A model generated the notes under the pieces. That model did not search any database. It was not told the origin of the DNA and saw only the letters and a list, made by a program, of their open reading frames with translations. Source: an uncultured Erythrobacter sp. (lineage in GTDB: Bacteria; Pseudomonadota; Alphaproteobacteria; Sphingomonadales; Sphingomonadaceae). From it: a DNA stretch of 64,000 nt. The stretch covers positions 1-64,000 of the forward strand of contig CANMOQ010000003.1 in the NCBI GenBank assembly GCA_947499505.1, written 5' to 3'. The translations under genes and the position numbers were made by a program. Every line of letters begins with the position of its first letter. The first letter of the stretch is position 1. Below, piece by piece: positions 1 through 8,569 of the stretch.

Positions 1-2
1 GC

Positions 3-71
3 TTCTTTGGTCTGGGCATCGCCCTGCCCTACCTCAACGCCCTATCCGTCAATCAGGTGCATTTGCTCTGA
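3..71 (+). CDS. C-terminal end of an unidentified gene (partial)
   Basis: An open frame enters from the left edge and ends at a TGA. It encodes about 22 hydrophobic residues ending in ALSVNQVHLL, which reads like the last membrane segment and tail of a real protein. The next gene is convergent, as expected if a gene ends here. The piece is too short to name, and this is inference from composition only. Confidence 0.4.
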   Translation, partial: FFGLGIALPYLNALSVNQVHLL

Positions 72-115
72 CAGTGCCGTCGCGACAGCAGCGACCACCC
101 CCATTAAGGTGACGA

Positions 116-1033
116 TTATTCTGAACCACGTCGCACGAAAACCGCCAGCCACTTTCCACGGTTCCGTTCGATATCAACCAGTTGAAAGCCGTCCCTACGC
201 GCCCGGGCAAGGCGGTTCGCGAATTGCTGATCGTTCAGGGCCGTGAAGACGCGCGCTTGGCGAAAGCCATCCTGTCGCAATGTCATGTCGAACCGGGGTC
301 CCGGTTTCATATAAAGCGGCCATCCACCTCCGGGGCCGAAGACGCGGGCGGCATCGGCCGAGTACTCAGCCTGCGTGGGTTTCCAACGTGATGTTCGATG
401 TTCGGCGCGTGGGCGCACAAATATCGCAGCAACTTTCTGGTTGCTAAATCCGCTAGCTTGGTGATCGACTAATACCATCGACCCATTGCGAACCCGTTCC
501 CGGAATTCCCGATCAAACCGGCTGCGCTCGATCTCTGTGAATGATGCCCAAGCCAAGTTCTCCCGGTTCTCGACCCAGAGCCCTGCGTAGTAGACTTTAT
601 GCGCGCCGCCCCGGCCTCCTGGGTTTGAGACGTGTTTGGTCAGCGCTTCGATGTCTGTCGGACGGTAATGTCTATCGCGATTGGTACGCCAAAGATCGTT
701 GTAGGCGTCTTTTGGCACGCCTCCCACAAGGTCCCAGCCGCGTCTGTCAGGATTGGGCGCCGAGATGAGGTGAAAGCGCAGGCAGCGTTTATTGAGGCTC
801 GTACATTGGGCGATATTTTCCATCTCGATATCGATTACAATCCGGCCGCTTTCAAGAAGGGTCGTGGCAAATGCATCGAGGTCATTGCCCGTAATGTTGC
901 GGTGGAGATTGTTGCGCCCATCGATAAAGGGTTGCAGGTAGCCCTCCGCTTGCACGGGCCCGGCCAATGCGGAGAGCATGATTGAGCCCAGTATGGCCCG
1001 TGTGCAAACGCGTAGTTTCGATCGAACTGTCAT
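116..1033 (-). CDS. Secreted protein with tandem beta-lactamase-associated repeats
   Basis: 305 residues if started at the ATG preceded by an AAGGA ribosome site; an upstream TTG would add 19 residues and overlap the previous gene. A signal peptide ends near ALAGPVQA. The rest contains several weakly similar blocks of the form D-G-(F/Y)-x-L-V-D-(10-15 residues)-W-x-A-V-F-V-R. The clearest are GSMVLVDHQASGF..KVAAIFVRP and DGFQLVDIERNRGKWLAVFV. These resemble the structural repeats found N-terminal to the beta-lactamase-like domain of fungal polyglycine hydrolases and related bacterial proteins. It lies directly after a beta-lactamase-like gene on the same strand, so the two probably act together outside the cytoplasm. 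Family assignment is by eye. Confidence 0.6.
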   Translation of the reverse strand: MTVRSKLRVCTRAILGSIMLSALAGPVQAEGYLQPFIDGRNNLHRNITGNDLDAFATTLLESGRIVIDIEMENIAQCTSLNKRCLRFHLISAPNPDRRGWDLVGGVPKDAYNDLWRTNRDRHYRPTDIEALTKHVSNPGGRGGAHKVYYAGLWVENRENLAWASFTEIERSRFDREFRERVRNGSMVLVDHQASGFSNQKVAAIFVRPRAEHRTSRWKPTQAEYSADAARVFGPGGGWPLYMKPGPRFDMTLRQDGFRQARVFTALNDQQFANRLARARRDGFQLVDIERNRGKWLAVFVRRGSE

Positions 1034-1086
1034 GGCGAATTCCTTTTTTACGGAGCGCGAATTGTGTTCTGGTATGTTGGAATGCT

Positions 1087-2328
1087 TCAACCGTTGGTGC
1101 GCCGCGGCGCATTTTTGGTGGCGGCCACGTAGGCGTTGAACAGTGCCTGCGCGAGGTCGCCTGAAGAGATCTCGTCACTGTTCGAAACCGCTACGCCATA
1201 GCGCCGGCCAGGAAGTTTGATCACGACCGCCGATGCGCCCCTGAATGATCCTCCGTGATAGACCCAGTTACGTTTCCCCGTTTCCGCGAGGAATGTCGCG
1301 TCGCTGATGATCCGATTGAATACCAAACGATCATCAATATTGCCGGGCGCGATCATGCGCTTTCGAATGCCCCGGCTGACAAGTGTATTGGTGAAGCCCA
1401 TCTGCCGCGCGAACCGCGCTAGCTGGCGAGCGCTCATGTAATAACTGCCCTGCGGATTGCAGGTTTCCGGTTCAACGAAGCCGCCGACCTGATCGCCGAG
1501 CGATGAGTAATATTTTGCGAATTTGTCTGGGCCGCGGTCTCGCGCTGGATTGCAGGTTGGGATGGGACCGCGAAAAACAGTATCGAAGAACTGCGTATAC
1601 ATGAATGTCGTGTAGAGAAACCGGTAAGCTGGCTCGACTGCCTTGCCATATGCTGCGCCGGACTTGCCTGCATGAGCCTGGTCGATGGAGGCCGCCTGAT
1701 CCGGAAAGGCGATGCGAGGGATGATGAAGCGCAGCACCGAGATGTTGCAATTGTCATACTTACGGTTTGAGCCGGGCCTTTGCGCACCGCGCGATAGGCC
1801 ATAATCGATGTTGACCCACCCATCCGGAACTGGCGCTCCGCCGTCACAATAGCCGATATCTCCCGGAGCGCGATTGAGGCCCGACTTGTGCATGAGCAGC
1901 GTGCGCAGGGTCATCCCAGCAAGACGGGCCCTATAAGCCTGCTTCATTTTCTGGGGCAACAGGTCAGAAACCGGCGTATCGAGCTGTTGGTTTACCGTGC
2001 CATCGGTTATCGGTTTTTCGCGCAGCAAATATAGCAGTCCTGTACCGCTGATCAGCTTGCTTACGGAGCCGATATGACTGGCAGTCCGAACCGTCATGCG
2101 GATATTGCCATCGCCCGGTTTCTGAGCCCAACCATCTGCTCCCTCGGCCAGAATGTTCACCGGTCCAGTCAGCGCGAAGGCATAGCCAACCGTGTTGTCA
2201 CGCAAGCGGTCATGCATCGAGCTTTCAAACCGCTCGCGATTTAACGGCGGGATCTCTTGAGCGTGAGCGGGCGTGGCGGTGGGCACAGCGATGGCCAAAG
2301 ATAAGGCAGCACGGAGCATCATTTTCAT
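1087..2328 (-). CDS. Serine hydrolase, beta-lactamase/class C family
   Basis: 413 residues from an ATG behind GGGGAGA; an earlier in-frame ATG lacks a good ribosome site. A signal peptide ends near TPAHA, so the enzyme is exported. The catalytic signature is SVSK (Ser near residue 88), followed by a YDN motif (RKYDNCN) about 110 residues later and HGG near the C terminus (VYHGGSFRGAS). This is the S-x-x-K / Y-x-N / H-x-G set of class C beta-lactamases, DD-peptidases and esterases. Family members hydrolyse peptides, esters or beta-lactams, and the substrate here is unknown. It is the first gene of a pair with the repeat protein downstream. Confidence 0.85.
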   Translation of the reverse strand: MKMMLRAALSLAIAVPTATPAHAQEIPPLNRERFESSMHDRLRDNTVGYAFALTGPVNILAEGADGWAQKPGDGNIRMTVRTASHIGSVSKLISGTGLLYLLREKPITDGTVNQQLDTPVSDLLPQKMKQAYRARLAGMTLRTLLMHKSGLNRAPGDIGYCDGGAPVPDGWVNIDYGLSRGAQRPGSNRKYDNCNISVLRFIIPRIAFPDQAASIDQAHAGKSGAAYGKAVEPAYRFLYTTFMYTQFFDTVFRGPIPTCNPARDRGPDKFAKYYSSLGDQVGGFVEPETCNPQGSYYMSARQLARFARQMGFTNTLVSRGIRKRMIAPGNIDDRLVFNRIISDATFLAETGKRNWVYHGGSFRGASAVVIKLPGRRYGVAVSNSDEISSGDLAQALFNAYVAATKNAPRRTNG

Positions 2329-2499
2329 TTCGGTCTCCCCCAAACACGGCATTCGCGTTTTCATGCCATTCCAAGAGTGGCGGAGATCAGGATATTGGCG
2401 CAGCTGAATGCGTCATCGGGGCGGCTACCCATTCTTCGAAAACGGACTACCCAAATTTCACGGTGCAGCCGGGGAAGCTTTAGTGAATGGCTCAAGCCC

Positions 2500-5160
2500 T
2501 CATTCGGTTTCACCAATGATCCACGGCTCGTCGCGCAACTTCAACAATACGCCGAGCCGATTTTCCACCTCGAGTTTTTGCAGAATAGCAGAGACGTGGT
2601 GTTCGACCGTACGCTGTGAGCGGGACATTTCCTCAGCGATCTGAGCGTTGCTAAGTCCCTTGGCGAGGTGCTCAAGAACGATCATTTCCTTGGCTGTTAA
2701 GCCAAAAGCGTTCTCGCGAGCCGCACTGTAGGGGCCGCGCGGCAGGGTAATATCCTCACGCGCGATGCCTCGGAGCTCAAGCAATTCAATTAATCGCGTG
2801 GTCGCGCCCTTTGCACCCTGCCGACTGAGCGCTGCCAGCCCCGCGGAAACTGTCTCCAAGCTGTTCGACAAACCAAAGCAGACATTGGCAAGATAGTCCG
2901 CACCAAGCCTAGCGAACTGCATGCCAGCCTCAGAATATTTACCCTTGATGGCTGATCCGAAAGGGGTCTCGTCCTCGCTATCGGTATGCTTGGGAGACGC
3001 CCCAGTCAGATCGCACCAGAAATTGTATTCAGCTCGGGCCCAGAGACTGAAGCAGGACTGCTCGATCCTATCCAAACCACTTGCTGCTTGAGCGGCGAGA
3101 TCTTCAGATTCAGTCAGCCAGGCCTGTTCCAGCATCGCCATCAAGACGGGAATGCAGTACTGCACCTCGCCAGTCGCCAGCGCATCTTTGTATGCCTTTT
3201 GAAGTGTTGAGGCCGCGTCATCATGCGCACTGCGCACGTACAGCCGAGCTAACATGATCCTGGCAGGCAGCTTCATCAGCAAAGTCTGCCCCGGCGTTCC
3301 GATTACCGAACGACAGATTTCCTCGACCTCGTCGAGCCGTCCTTGTTCCAAACGAAGTTGGGCTTTGCGGCCAAGCAGATAAAAGGTCCAGCTGTCGAGT
3401 TCATGCTCGGTATCAAACTTGATCCCGCGTTCCAGCGTCGACTCCGCAATGTCCAACCTGCGCATATCGACTGCGTATTCTGAGAGGTTGGTGAAGACCC
3501 TCGCTGCGTCCTCGTGAAGATTATGGGTCAGCGCAAGATCAAGGCTTTTTTCAAGATCTAGAATCCCTTGCTCGTCGCCAAGGAACATGCGCGCCGTGCC
3601 AATGTTGTTAAGCGCGTGAACTTCCACTTCGGGAATTGGCTTGCCTTCGATCACTGCGAGGGCGCGCTCTCCCCAATCAATTGCCGCCTCCATCCGGCTG
3701 GCCAACATGTGGATTTGGGAGCGCATTGAATAGGCCAACGCAAGCGTGCCCTTGTTATCAAGCCGTTCGAGCAATTGGATCGCGTCGTCGAGATAGCGAC
3801 TGGCCTGTGTTGCCTCACCGCGATACCAGTGAAGACGCGAAAGGTGCCGCAGATTGTCGGCGATGCGCTCATCATCTCCAAGCATCCGCCACATCGTCAA
3901 TGCATGGCGACGCGCCTCGATGACACGATCATCAATCCGGTGGGCAATCGCCGCTTCATAGGCCCAGCTTTCATAGAGCCGCGCGGCCTCTTCAGGCTTG
4001 GCTTCATCAACATATTCGAGTGCAGCCTCCAGATAGTCGGCCGCCTCTTTATGCGCACCAAGCAGCGCAGCTTTCTCCGCAGCGATAGGGGCAAATTGCA
4101 GCACCATTTCTGCATCGACGGCGCCCCGCGCATGGTGAAGCAACTCGCCAGCATCATGGTCTTCAGGGCTTTCAAGGATGAAGGCGAGATGCTTGCGATG
4201 CAGGTTGCGCAGCTCGATCGACGAACAGCGATTGCAGGTGGCGAGCCGGGCCAGTTCATGCCGGAAACGCAGACGTCCATCGTCCAGCTCGACTAGGATC
4301 GAAAGGTCAAGGCAGTCGCGCAGCAATTCTTGATAGTCGTCAATCCAGCCGCAATGCAATTCTGGCACGATGTGCACGGGGATAATGCTTAGGGCTTCGA
4401 GCAGCCTGATCTGTTGGCTGGAGAGCCGCGCAAGGCGCCCATTCACTGCATCTTGAACGGACGCGGGTACTTGCCGGTGGCCATCATTGCTGGCGAGAAT
4501 CTCAGAAAGGAAAAACGGATTCCCATTTGTTACTGAAAGCAGCTTCTCCGGATCGCGCCCGCTATTGTCGGCCATCCTCGTGACGGCGGCAAGCGAGAGT
4601 GATTGGAGTTCGATCCGGTCCATCTGGTCGCTGGGAATGTCTCCCAACACACGCAGCAAGGGGTGGTCGCGGCTCAGTTCGTCATTGCGAAAACTGACTA
4701 TCATCAAGACGCTGCACATGGTGATCCGGCGCCCAAGAAATCGAATGAAATCGAGCGTGCCAACGTCTGCCCAATGCACATCTTCGATGATCAGGACGAC
4801 CGGATGCTCGCTATGGGTCAACTTGGACAAAATCCGAGAGAACAAGGCCGTGCCGCCAAAATTCTGCCAATCATCGCCCAATTCAGTCATCAAGGCTGCG
4901 ATATCATGCACCGGGCCAAGGGGCCGCGGCGTGAACAAGGCGTCGCACATGCCCCAGATGAATCGACATTCGTCCGAATGACGCGCAGCAAACTCTCGAA
5001 GCAAAGCAGTTTTCCCAATGCCGGCCTCACCGCTCACCGCGACGACCCGGCCACCTGCATCGGTGGCCCTCAATAGAGCCGCCAAGCGTGAAAGTTCGAT
5101 ATCGCGTTCAGCAAGCATGTCGCCAGTTTGCCCAAACGAAAGGTCGGCGACCAGCTTCAT
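2500..5160 (-). CDS. LuxR-family (LAL/MalT-like) ATPase transcriptional regulator
   Basis: 886 residues. An N-terminal AAA/NACHT-like ATPase has Walker A GEAGIGKT at residues 44-51 and a Walker B at VVLIIEDVHWAD. A long alpha-helical TPR-like middle follows (about 350-750), and a LuxR/GerE helix-turn-helix at the C terminus (LTAKEMIVLEHLAKGLSNAQ.. TVEHHVSAILQKL). Such LAL regulators activate target genes after binding a small ligand and ATP. It lies upstream of the hydrolase pair on the same strand and is the likely controller of it, by position only. GC content is visibly lower than in the housekeeping genes, suggesting acquisition. The IS element begins about 90 bases upstream of its start and may have altered its promoter. 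Confidence 0.9.
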   Translation of the reverse strand: MKLVADLSFGQTGDMLAERDIELSRLAALLRATDAGGRVVAVSGEAGIGKTALLREFAARHSDECRFIWGMCDALFTPRPLGPVHDIAALMTELGDDWQNFGGTALFSRILSKLTHSEHPVVLIIEDVHWADVGTLDFIRFLGRRITMCSVLMIVSFRNDELSRDHPLLRVLGDIPSDQMDRIELQSLSLAAVTRMADNSGRDPEKLLSVTNGNPFFLSEILASNDGHRQVPASVQDAVNGRLARLSSQQIRLLEALSIIPVHIVPELHCGWIDDYQELLRDCLDLSILVELDDGRLRFRHELARLATCNRCSSIELRNLHRKHLAFILESPEDHDAGELLHHARGAVDAEMVLQFAPIAAEKAALLGAHKEAADYLEAALEYVDEAKPEEAARLYESWAYEAAIAHRIDDRVIEARRHALTMWRMLGDDERIADNLRHLSRLHWYRGEATQASRYLDDAIQLLERLDNKGTLALAYSMRSQIHMLASRMEAAIDWGERALAVIEGKPIPEVEVHALNNIGTARMFLGDEQGILDLEKSLDLALTHNLHEDAARVFTNLSEYAVDMRRLDIAESTLERGIKFDTEHELDSWTFYLLGRKAQLRLEQGRLDEVEEICRSVIGTPGQTLLMKLPARIMLARLYVRSAHDDAASTLQKAYKDALATGEVQYCIPVLMAMLEQAWLTESEDLAAQAASGLDRIEQSCFSLWARAEYNFWCDLTGASPKHTDSEDETPFGSAIKGKYSEAGMQFARLGADYLANVCFGLSNSLETVSAGLAALSRQGAKGATTRLIELLELRGIAREDITLPRGPYSAARENAFGLTAKEMIVLEHLAKGLSNAQIAEEMSRSQRTVEHHVSAILQKLEVENRLGVLLKLRDEPWIIGETE

Positions 5161-5248
5161 CTGAAAAATTAGGTAGTGAGCGGTGAAAATTGGGTGACCA
5201 GGTTTTGAACTCTCTTACGTGATTGAGGTAGCTCCATTCGGTTGAAAA

Positions 5249-6087
5249 AGTGCTGTCAGTCTAATCGCAACTAGTCTCTGACCAGCACAGTTACCCTCGC
5301 CCAATGTCAGTTCAGGCCATGAGGTTTTGCCACTCAGCCGGTGCGGCTGAGCGTGCGATCTTGTAAGTTTCTTTGTCGACGAGGTGGCGTTGGGAATTGA
5401 AGTGATTGTGGACGTTAGCGTGGACTGAGGCAAACTTCTGAAGGCTCTTCATCTGCCTGCAACGCAACATCACCCTTTCTCGTCGTCGGAAGGGAAAGTG
5501 CGAATTCTCGGCTCGATTTTTGAGCCACCGCCCCATCTCGCGTCGTTCGATATTGCCGAGTTCACGCATGGCGACCGTGTACGACTTGAGCCCGTCTGTG
5601 ACGATTGTCTCGGCACTCCCGTTACGTTTCCGTGTTTTCTTGAAGAAGCGCAAAGCCACTGATTTGTCCCGCTTCTTGGTAACATAGCTTTCTAGAATTT
5701 CACCCTCGTGGTCGACAGTACGCCACAGGTAATGCGTCTCGCCTTTGATTTTCACAAACACTTCATCGACATGCCAGCGCCAGTGGCGGAAGCCTTTCAT
5801 CCGCGAAGCGCGCTGCCTTCGGATATCGGCTGCAAACATCGGACCGAAGCGGTTCCACCACATTCGAATCGTTTCATGGCAGATATCGATGCCGCGCTCA
5901 GCCAGCAGATCTTCGACATTCCGCAAGCTCAGCGGAAACCGCACATACATCATCACAACCAGGCGGATGAACTCGGGAGATGAGTTGAAACGTTTGAATG
6001 GACTTGATGTTTTGCGAGTTCTGGGGATGAACTCGCCCGACCCCCGTCATCTCAATCCGCAACAGGTGCAGCTAGTCTGACAGTACC
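5249..6087 (-). mobile_element. IS6-family insertion sequence, about 839 bp
   Basis: The transposase is flanked by imperfect inverted ends: GTGCTGTCAGTCT near 5250 and, on the opposite strand, GGTACTGTCAGACT ending near 6087. The length is typical of the IS6 family (0.8-0.9 kb). I see no matching 8-bp target duplication in the flanking bases, so it may have been rearranged after insertion. A further, separate IS end lies at 6152-6192 in the orientation of the left end, suggesting a neighbouring copy was lost by deletion. Confidence 0.75.
5312..6028 (-). CDS. IS6-family DDE transposase with apparently lost start codon
   Basis: The full-length frame reads ..PRTRKTSSPFKRFNSSPEF then VMMYVRFPLSLRNVEDLLAE, matching the normal IS6 N terminus as I remember it. 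The position where relatives have the initiator Met is an ATC codon (6026-6028), and there is no ATG, GTG or TTG upstream in frame. The first normal start (GTG at 5956) would give only 214 residues and drop the first 24. The catalytic residues are present: WHVDEVFVK, VTDGLKSY and NRAENSHFPFRRRER. So the DDE domain is intact but translation is probably weak or shortened. The family call is firm; the start-loss interpretation depends on comparison with relatives. Confidence 0.85.
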   Translation of the reverse strand: MPRTRKTSSPFKRFNSSPEFIRLVVMMYVRFPLSLRNVEDLLAERGIDICHETIRMWWNRFGPMFAADIRRQRASRMKGFRHWRWHVDEVFVKIKGETHYLWRTVDHEGEILESYVTKKRDKSVALRFFKKTRKRNGSAETIVTDGLKSYTVAMRELGNIERREMGRWLKNRAENSHFPFRRRERVMLRCRQMKSLQKFASVHANVHNHFNSQRHLVDKETYKIARSAAPAEWQNLMA

Positions 6088-6151
6088 CCGCAGAAACCGC
6101 AGCCTCGCGCAGCCACGACGCAAGCTGAGACTAGTGCTGAGGGTAGGCGGC

Positions 6152-6192
6152 GGTGCTGTCAGACTGACCGCAACTCGTCTCTGACCAACGCA
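6152..6192 (+). repeat. Orphan IS6-type terminal sequence
   Basis: About 41 bases match the left end of the adjacent IS (5249-5289) at roughly three of four positions. Shared blocks include TGCTGTCAG, CGCAACT and GTCTCTGACCA. No transposase follows. The sequences differ, so it is a remnant of a diverged sister element rather than a recent duplicate. The 6193-6300 stretch after it holds nothing I recognise. Confidence 0.6.
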
Positions 6193-6300
6193 AGATTTGT
6201 AGATGGGCGAGCCCAAGCCGGCGTTTGAGACCGTCCGCCCCCATCCCCCAAAACCGCGCATTAAACCAAAATCGCGAGCTTGTCGAAAGCGGGCTTCACT

Positions 6301-7077
6301 TTATTGTTTGCTGCCGTCCCTCAGCGCCGCCATGTCCTCTCGCAAGGCGCGCAATTGGATCAGGATTTCCTCGCGTTCGCCGTGTGCGTCTTCTTCCGTT
6401 GCCTCTGACATCGCGTTGACGATCACACCGATGAACAGGTTGAGGACGATAAAGCTCGTCATCAAAATGAACGGCACGAAGAACGCCCAGGCATAGGGGT
6501 ATTCCTCCATCACAGGGCGCACGATGCCCATTGACCAGCTTTCCAGCGTCATGATCTGGAACAGCGAATAGAGCGAGGCGCCGAGCGTTCCGAACCATTC
6601 GGGGAAGCTCTCGCCGAACAGCTTCGTCGCCATCACCGCGCTGATGTAGAACAGCAGCAGCAGCATGACGATCACCGTGCCGATGCTGGGGATCGCCTTA
6701 AACAGGCCGACGATCACGCGCCGCATGCTGGGCACGACCGAAATCAGGCGCAGCGCCCGCAGGATGCGCAGGGCGCGCAGGACGGAGAATTGCTGGCTCG
6801 CCGGGACGAGCGCGACGCTGACGATCACCAGATCGAAGACGTTCCAGCCGTTTTTGAAAAAGGCAAAGCGGTAGGCGAAGAGCTTGATCAGCAATTCGAT
6901 CACGAAAATCGTCAGCGCGATCGTGTCGAGCGTGTTCACGATCCCGCCCACTTTCGACATGACCCAAGGCGATGTCTCCATCCCCAAACCGATCGCATTG
7001 ATGACGATGACGGCAATGATGACACGCTCAAAAGAGCCGGATTCGACCAAGTTCTGGGCGCGCTCTCGCAGCGTCAT
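6301..7077 (-). CDS. Voltage-gated sodium channel, NaChBac/NavAb type
   Basis: 258 residues, the usual length for one-domain bacterial Nav channels, which assemble as tetramers in the inner membrane. S1-S4 occupy about residues 18-122. S4 carries arginines every third position (R101, R104, R107, R110 in RALRILRALR). The pore loop contains the selectivity filter TLESWSM at about 177-183, the sodium-selective sequence of NavAb-type channels. S6 (FILMTSFIVLNLFIGVIVNA) is followed by an acidic coiled-coil tail (EEDAHGEREEILIQLRALRE) typical of the tetramerising C terminus. Such channels are thought to serve motility, pH response or chemotaxis in marine and alkaliphilic bacteria. It stands alone on its strand. 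Confidence 0.95.
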   Translation of the reverse strand: MTLRERAQNLVESGSFERVIIAVIVINAIGLGMETSPWVMSKVGGIVNTLDTIALTIFVIELLIKLFAYRFAFFKNGWNVFDLVIVSVALVPASQQFSVLRALRILRALRLISVVPSMRRVIVGLFKAIPSIGTVIVMLLLLFYISAVMATKLFGESFPEWFGTLGASLYSLFQIMTLESWSMGIVRPVMEEYPYAWAFFVPFILMTSFIVLNLFIGVIVNAMSEATEEDAHGEREEILIQLRALREDMAALRDGSKQ

Positions 7078-7286
7078 TTCGGATACTCCAACGGTGATTA
7101 AGGCAATGAAATAGTGACCTTGGCCGCTCCCTTAACACCGCAATTCCCACCTCGCCAGAAGGGGCGGCGCGTGATGCTCAGAAAAGAAGGGGCTTGCAAC
7201 GAAACTGAAATGTGGCACAATTATGGCGAAACTTAGGCGCAAATGAGGCACCCCGCCACAATTCGCCTCTTTTCAGGAGAGTGATC

Positions 7287-8240
7287 ATGAAAGTGACAAA
7301 GCGATTCAATAAAAGACTTGGAGTGATTTTGAGCCTTGGCGCAGCCAGCATGGCGCTGGCCGCGTGTAGCGAAACCTACGATGGTGAGACCGCAAGCGTG
7401 GACTACGCCGAGGCTGAAGCGGCGGCCCCGACGAGCATCATCGCGGCCGAAGAAGCGGGCGCGGATCAGGCGGCGAGCGACGCAGCCGCTGGCGATGAAG
7501 CGGCCCCTGTCCCCGCCCTTGAGACCCCAGGCCTACTTCCCAAAATCGCCTACACGTACAGCTACGGCTTCAGCCTGCCGGGCGAGAAAATCGTGCCCCT
7601 GCAACAGCGCCACGCCGATATGTGCGAGGCCAAGGGCGCAGGCGCTTGCCGCATTTTGTCCATGCAAGGCGCAAATGTGGCCGACGGCATTGGCAGCGGC
7701 CGCCTGGAACTCGCAATCCGGTCTGACATTGCGCGCGGCTTTGGCTCTGAGCTGAGCAGCGCGGCGACCGAAAGCGAGGCCGAACCCACCAAAGTCGCGA
7801 TCAATGGCGAAGATCTGTCGAAACAGATGGTCGACACCGAGGCGCGTCTGAGAGCCCGCACGGTCCTGCGCGACCGCTTGCTAGAGACCCTGCGCACCCG
7901 GCGCGGCACCGTTGCGGAATTGGTCGAGGCGGAACGCGGCGTTGCCCAGGTGAACGAAGAGATCGACCAAGCGCGCAGCTGGCTCACTGAAATGCGCGGG
8001 CGCGTCGCCTTCAGTCGGATGACGTTGGATTACGAATCCTCCACGCCGGTCGGTGGCAATTTCTCTAAACCGATTGGCGAGGCATTCGGCAATGTTGGCG
8101 GGATCATGGGCACGGTCATTGCTTGGCTGATGATGCTGGGCGCAGTGGTGCTGCCCATTGGCGCGCTCGTGTGGCTCGCCATGCGGATCAACAGCTGGGC
8201 GATCGGCCGCCGCGAAGTGCCCGCCGCAGCCGAGGTCTAA
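7287..8240 (+). CDS. DUF4349 domain lipoprotein
   Basis: 317 residues from an ATG with CAGGAGAG upstream; a longer frame exists but lacks a ribosome site. Lipobox LAAC with Cys27, so it is probably an anchored lipoprotein. After an acidic Ala-rich linker comes the DUF4349 region, with a predicted coiled coil (SKQMVDTEARLRARTVLRDR and following) and a C-terminal transmembrane segment (about 280-305: IAWLMMLGAVVLPIGALVWL). The molecular function of DUF4349 is not known. The combination of lipobox and C-terminal membrane helix would tether both ends to the membrane. Confidence 0.85.
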   Translation: MKVTKRFNKRLGVILSLGAASMALAACSETYDGETASVDYAEAEAAAPTSIIAAEEAGADQAASDAAAGDEAAPVPALETPGLLPKIAYTYSYGFSLPGEKIVPLQQRHADMCEAKGAGACRILSMQGANVADGIGSGRLELAIRSDIARGFGSELSSAATESEAEPTKVAINGEDLSKQMVDTEARLRARTVLRDRLLETLRTRRGTVAELVEAERGVAQVNEEIDQARSWLTEMRGRVAFSRMTLDYESSTPVGGNFSKPIGEAFGNVGGIMGTVIAWLMMLGAVVLPIGALVWLAMRINSWAIGRREVPAAAEV

Positions 8241-8569
8241 GCCGACATATCATGCGCTTCGGACGGGATGGTCACCGCCAGCCCGTCCAGCGCTTCGGTG
8301 AGCTCAATTTGGCAGGACAGGCGGCTGGTGCGGCGCACGCCAGCGGCGAAGTCGAGCATGTCCTCTTCTTCCTCGCTCGCCTGCTCCAGCCGGTCAAACC
8401 ATTCGGCGGCGACGATCACATGACAAGTTGAGCACGCCATCTGCCCCTCGCAGGTTCCCTCCAGCGGTAGGCCATGCGCCTGCCCGACCTTCAGCAGGCT
8501 GTCACCCGCCTCGCCCTCGGCCTCAACAGATGCGCCTTTGGCATCGGTAAAGTGGACTTTCACCCCCAT
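8237..8569 (-). CDS. 2Fe-2S ferredoxin, adrenodoxin type
   Basis: 110 residues. The cluster ligands are visible as C40-x5-C46-x2-C49 (CEGQMACSTC) and C86 (RLSCQIEL), the pattern of ISC-type ferredoxins, which donate electrons during iron-sulfur cluster assembly or to P450s. The ATG shares one base with the stop of the upstream cysteine desulfurase (TGATG), indicating translational coupling and a role in Fe-S assembly. The longer open frame upstream overlaps the desulfurase and is ignored. It overlaps the end of the DUF4349 gene by four bases, tail to tail. Confidence 0.93.
   Translation of the reverse strand: MGVKVHFTDAKGASVEAEGEAGDSLLKVGQAHGLPLEGTCEGQMACSTCHVIVAAEWFDRLEQASEEEEDMLDFAAGVRRTSRLSCQIELTEALDGLAVTIPSEAHDMSA

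Noticed and set aside
882..1178. Antisense frame overlapping the hydrolase pair
   Set aside because: Shadow of two real genes; no ribosome site.
5241..6095. 8-bp target duplication flanking the IS6 element
   Set aside because: The flanking bases GTTGAAAA and CCGCAGAA do not match under my boundary placement.
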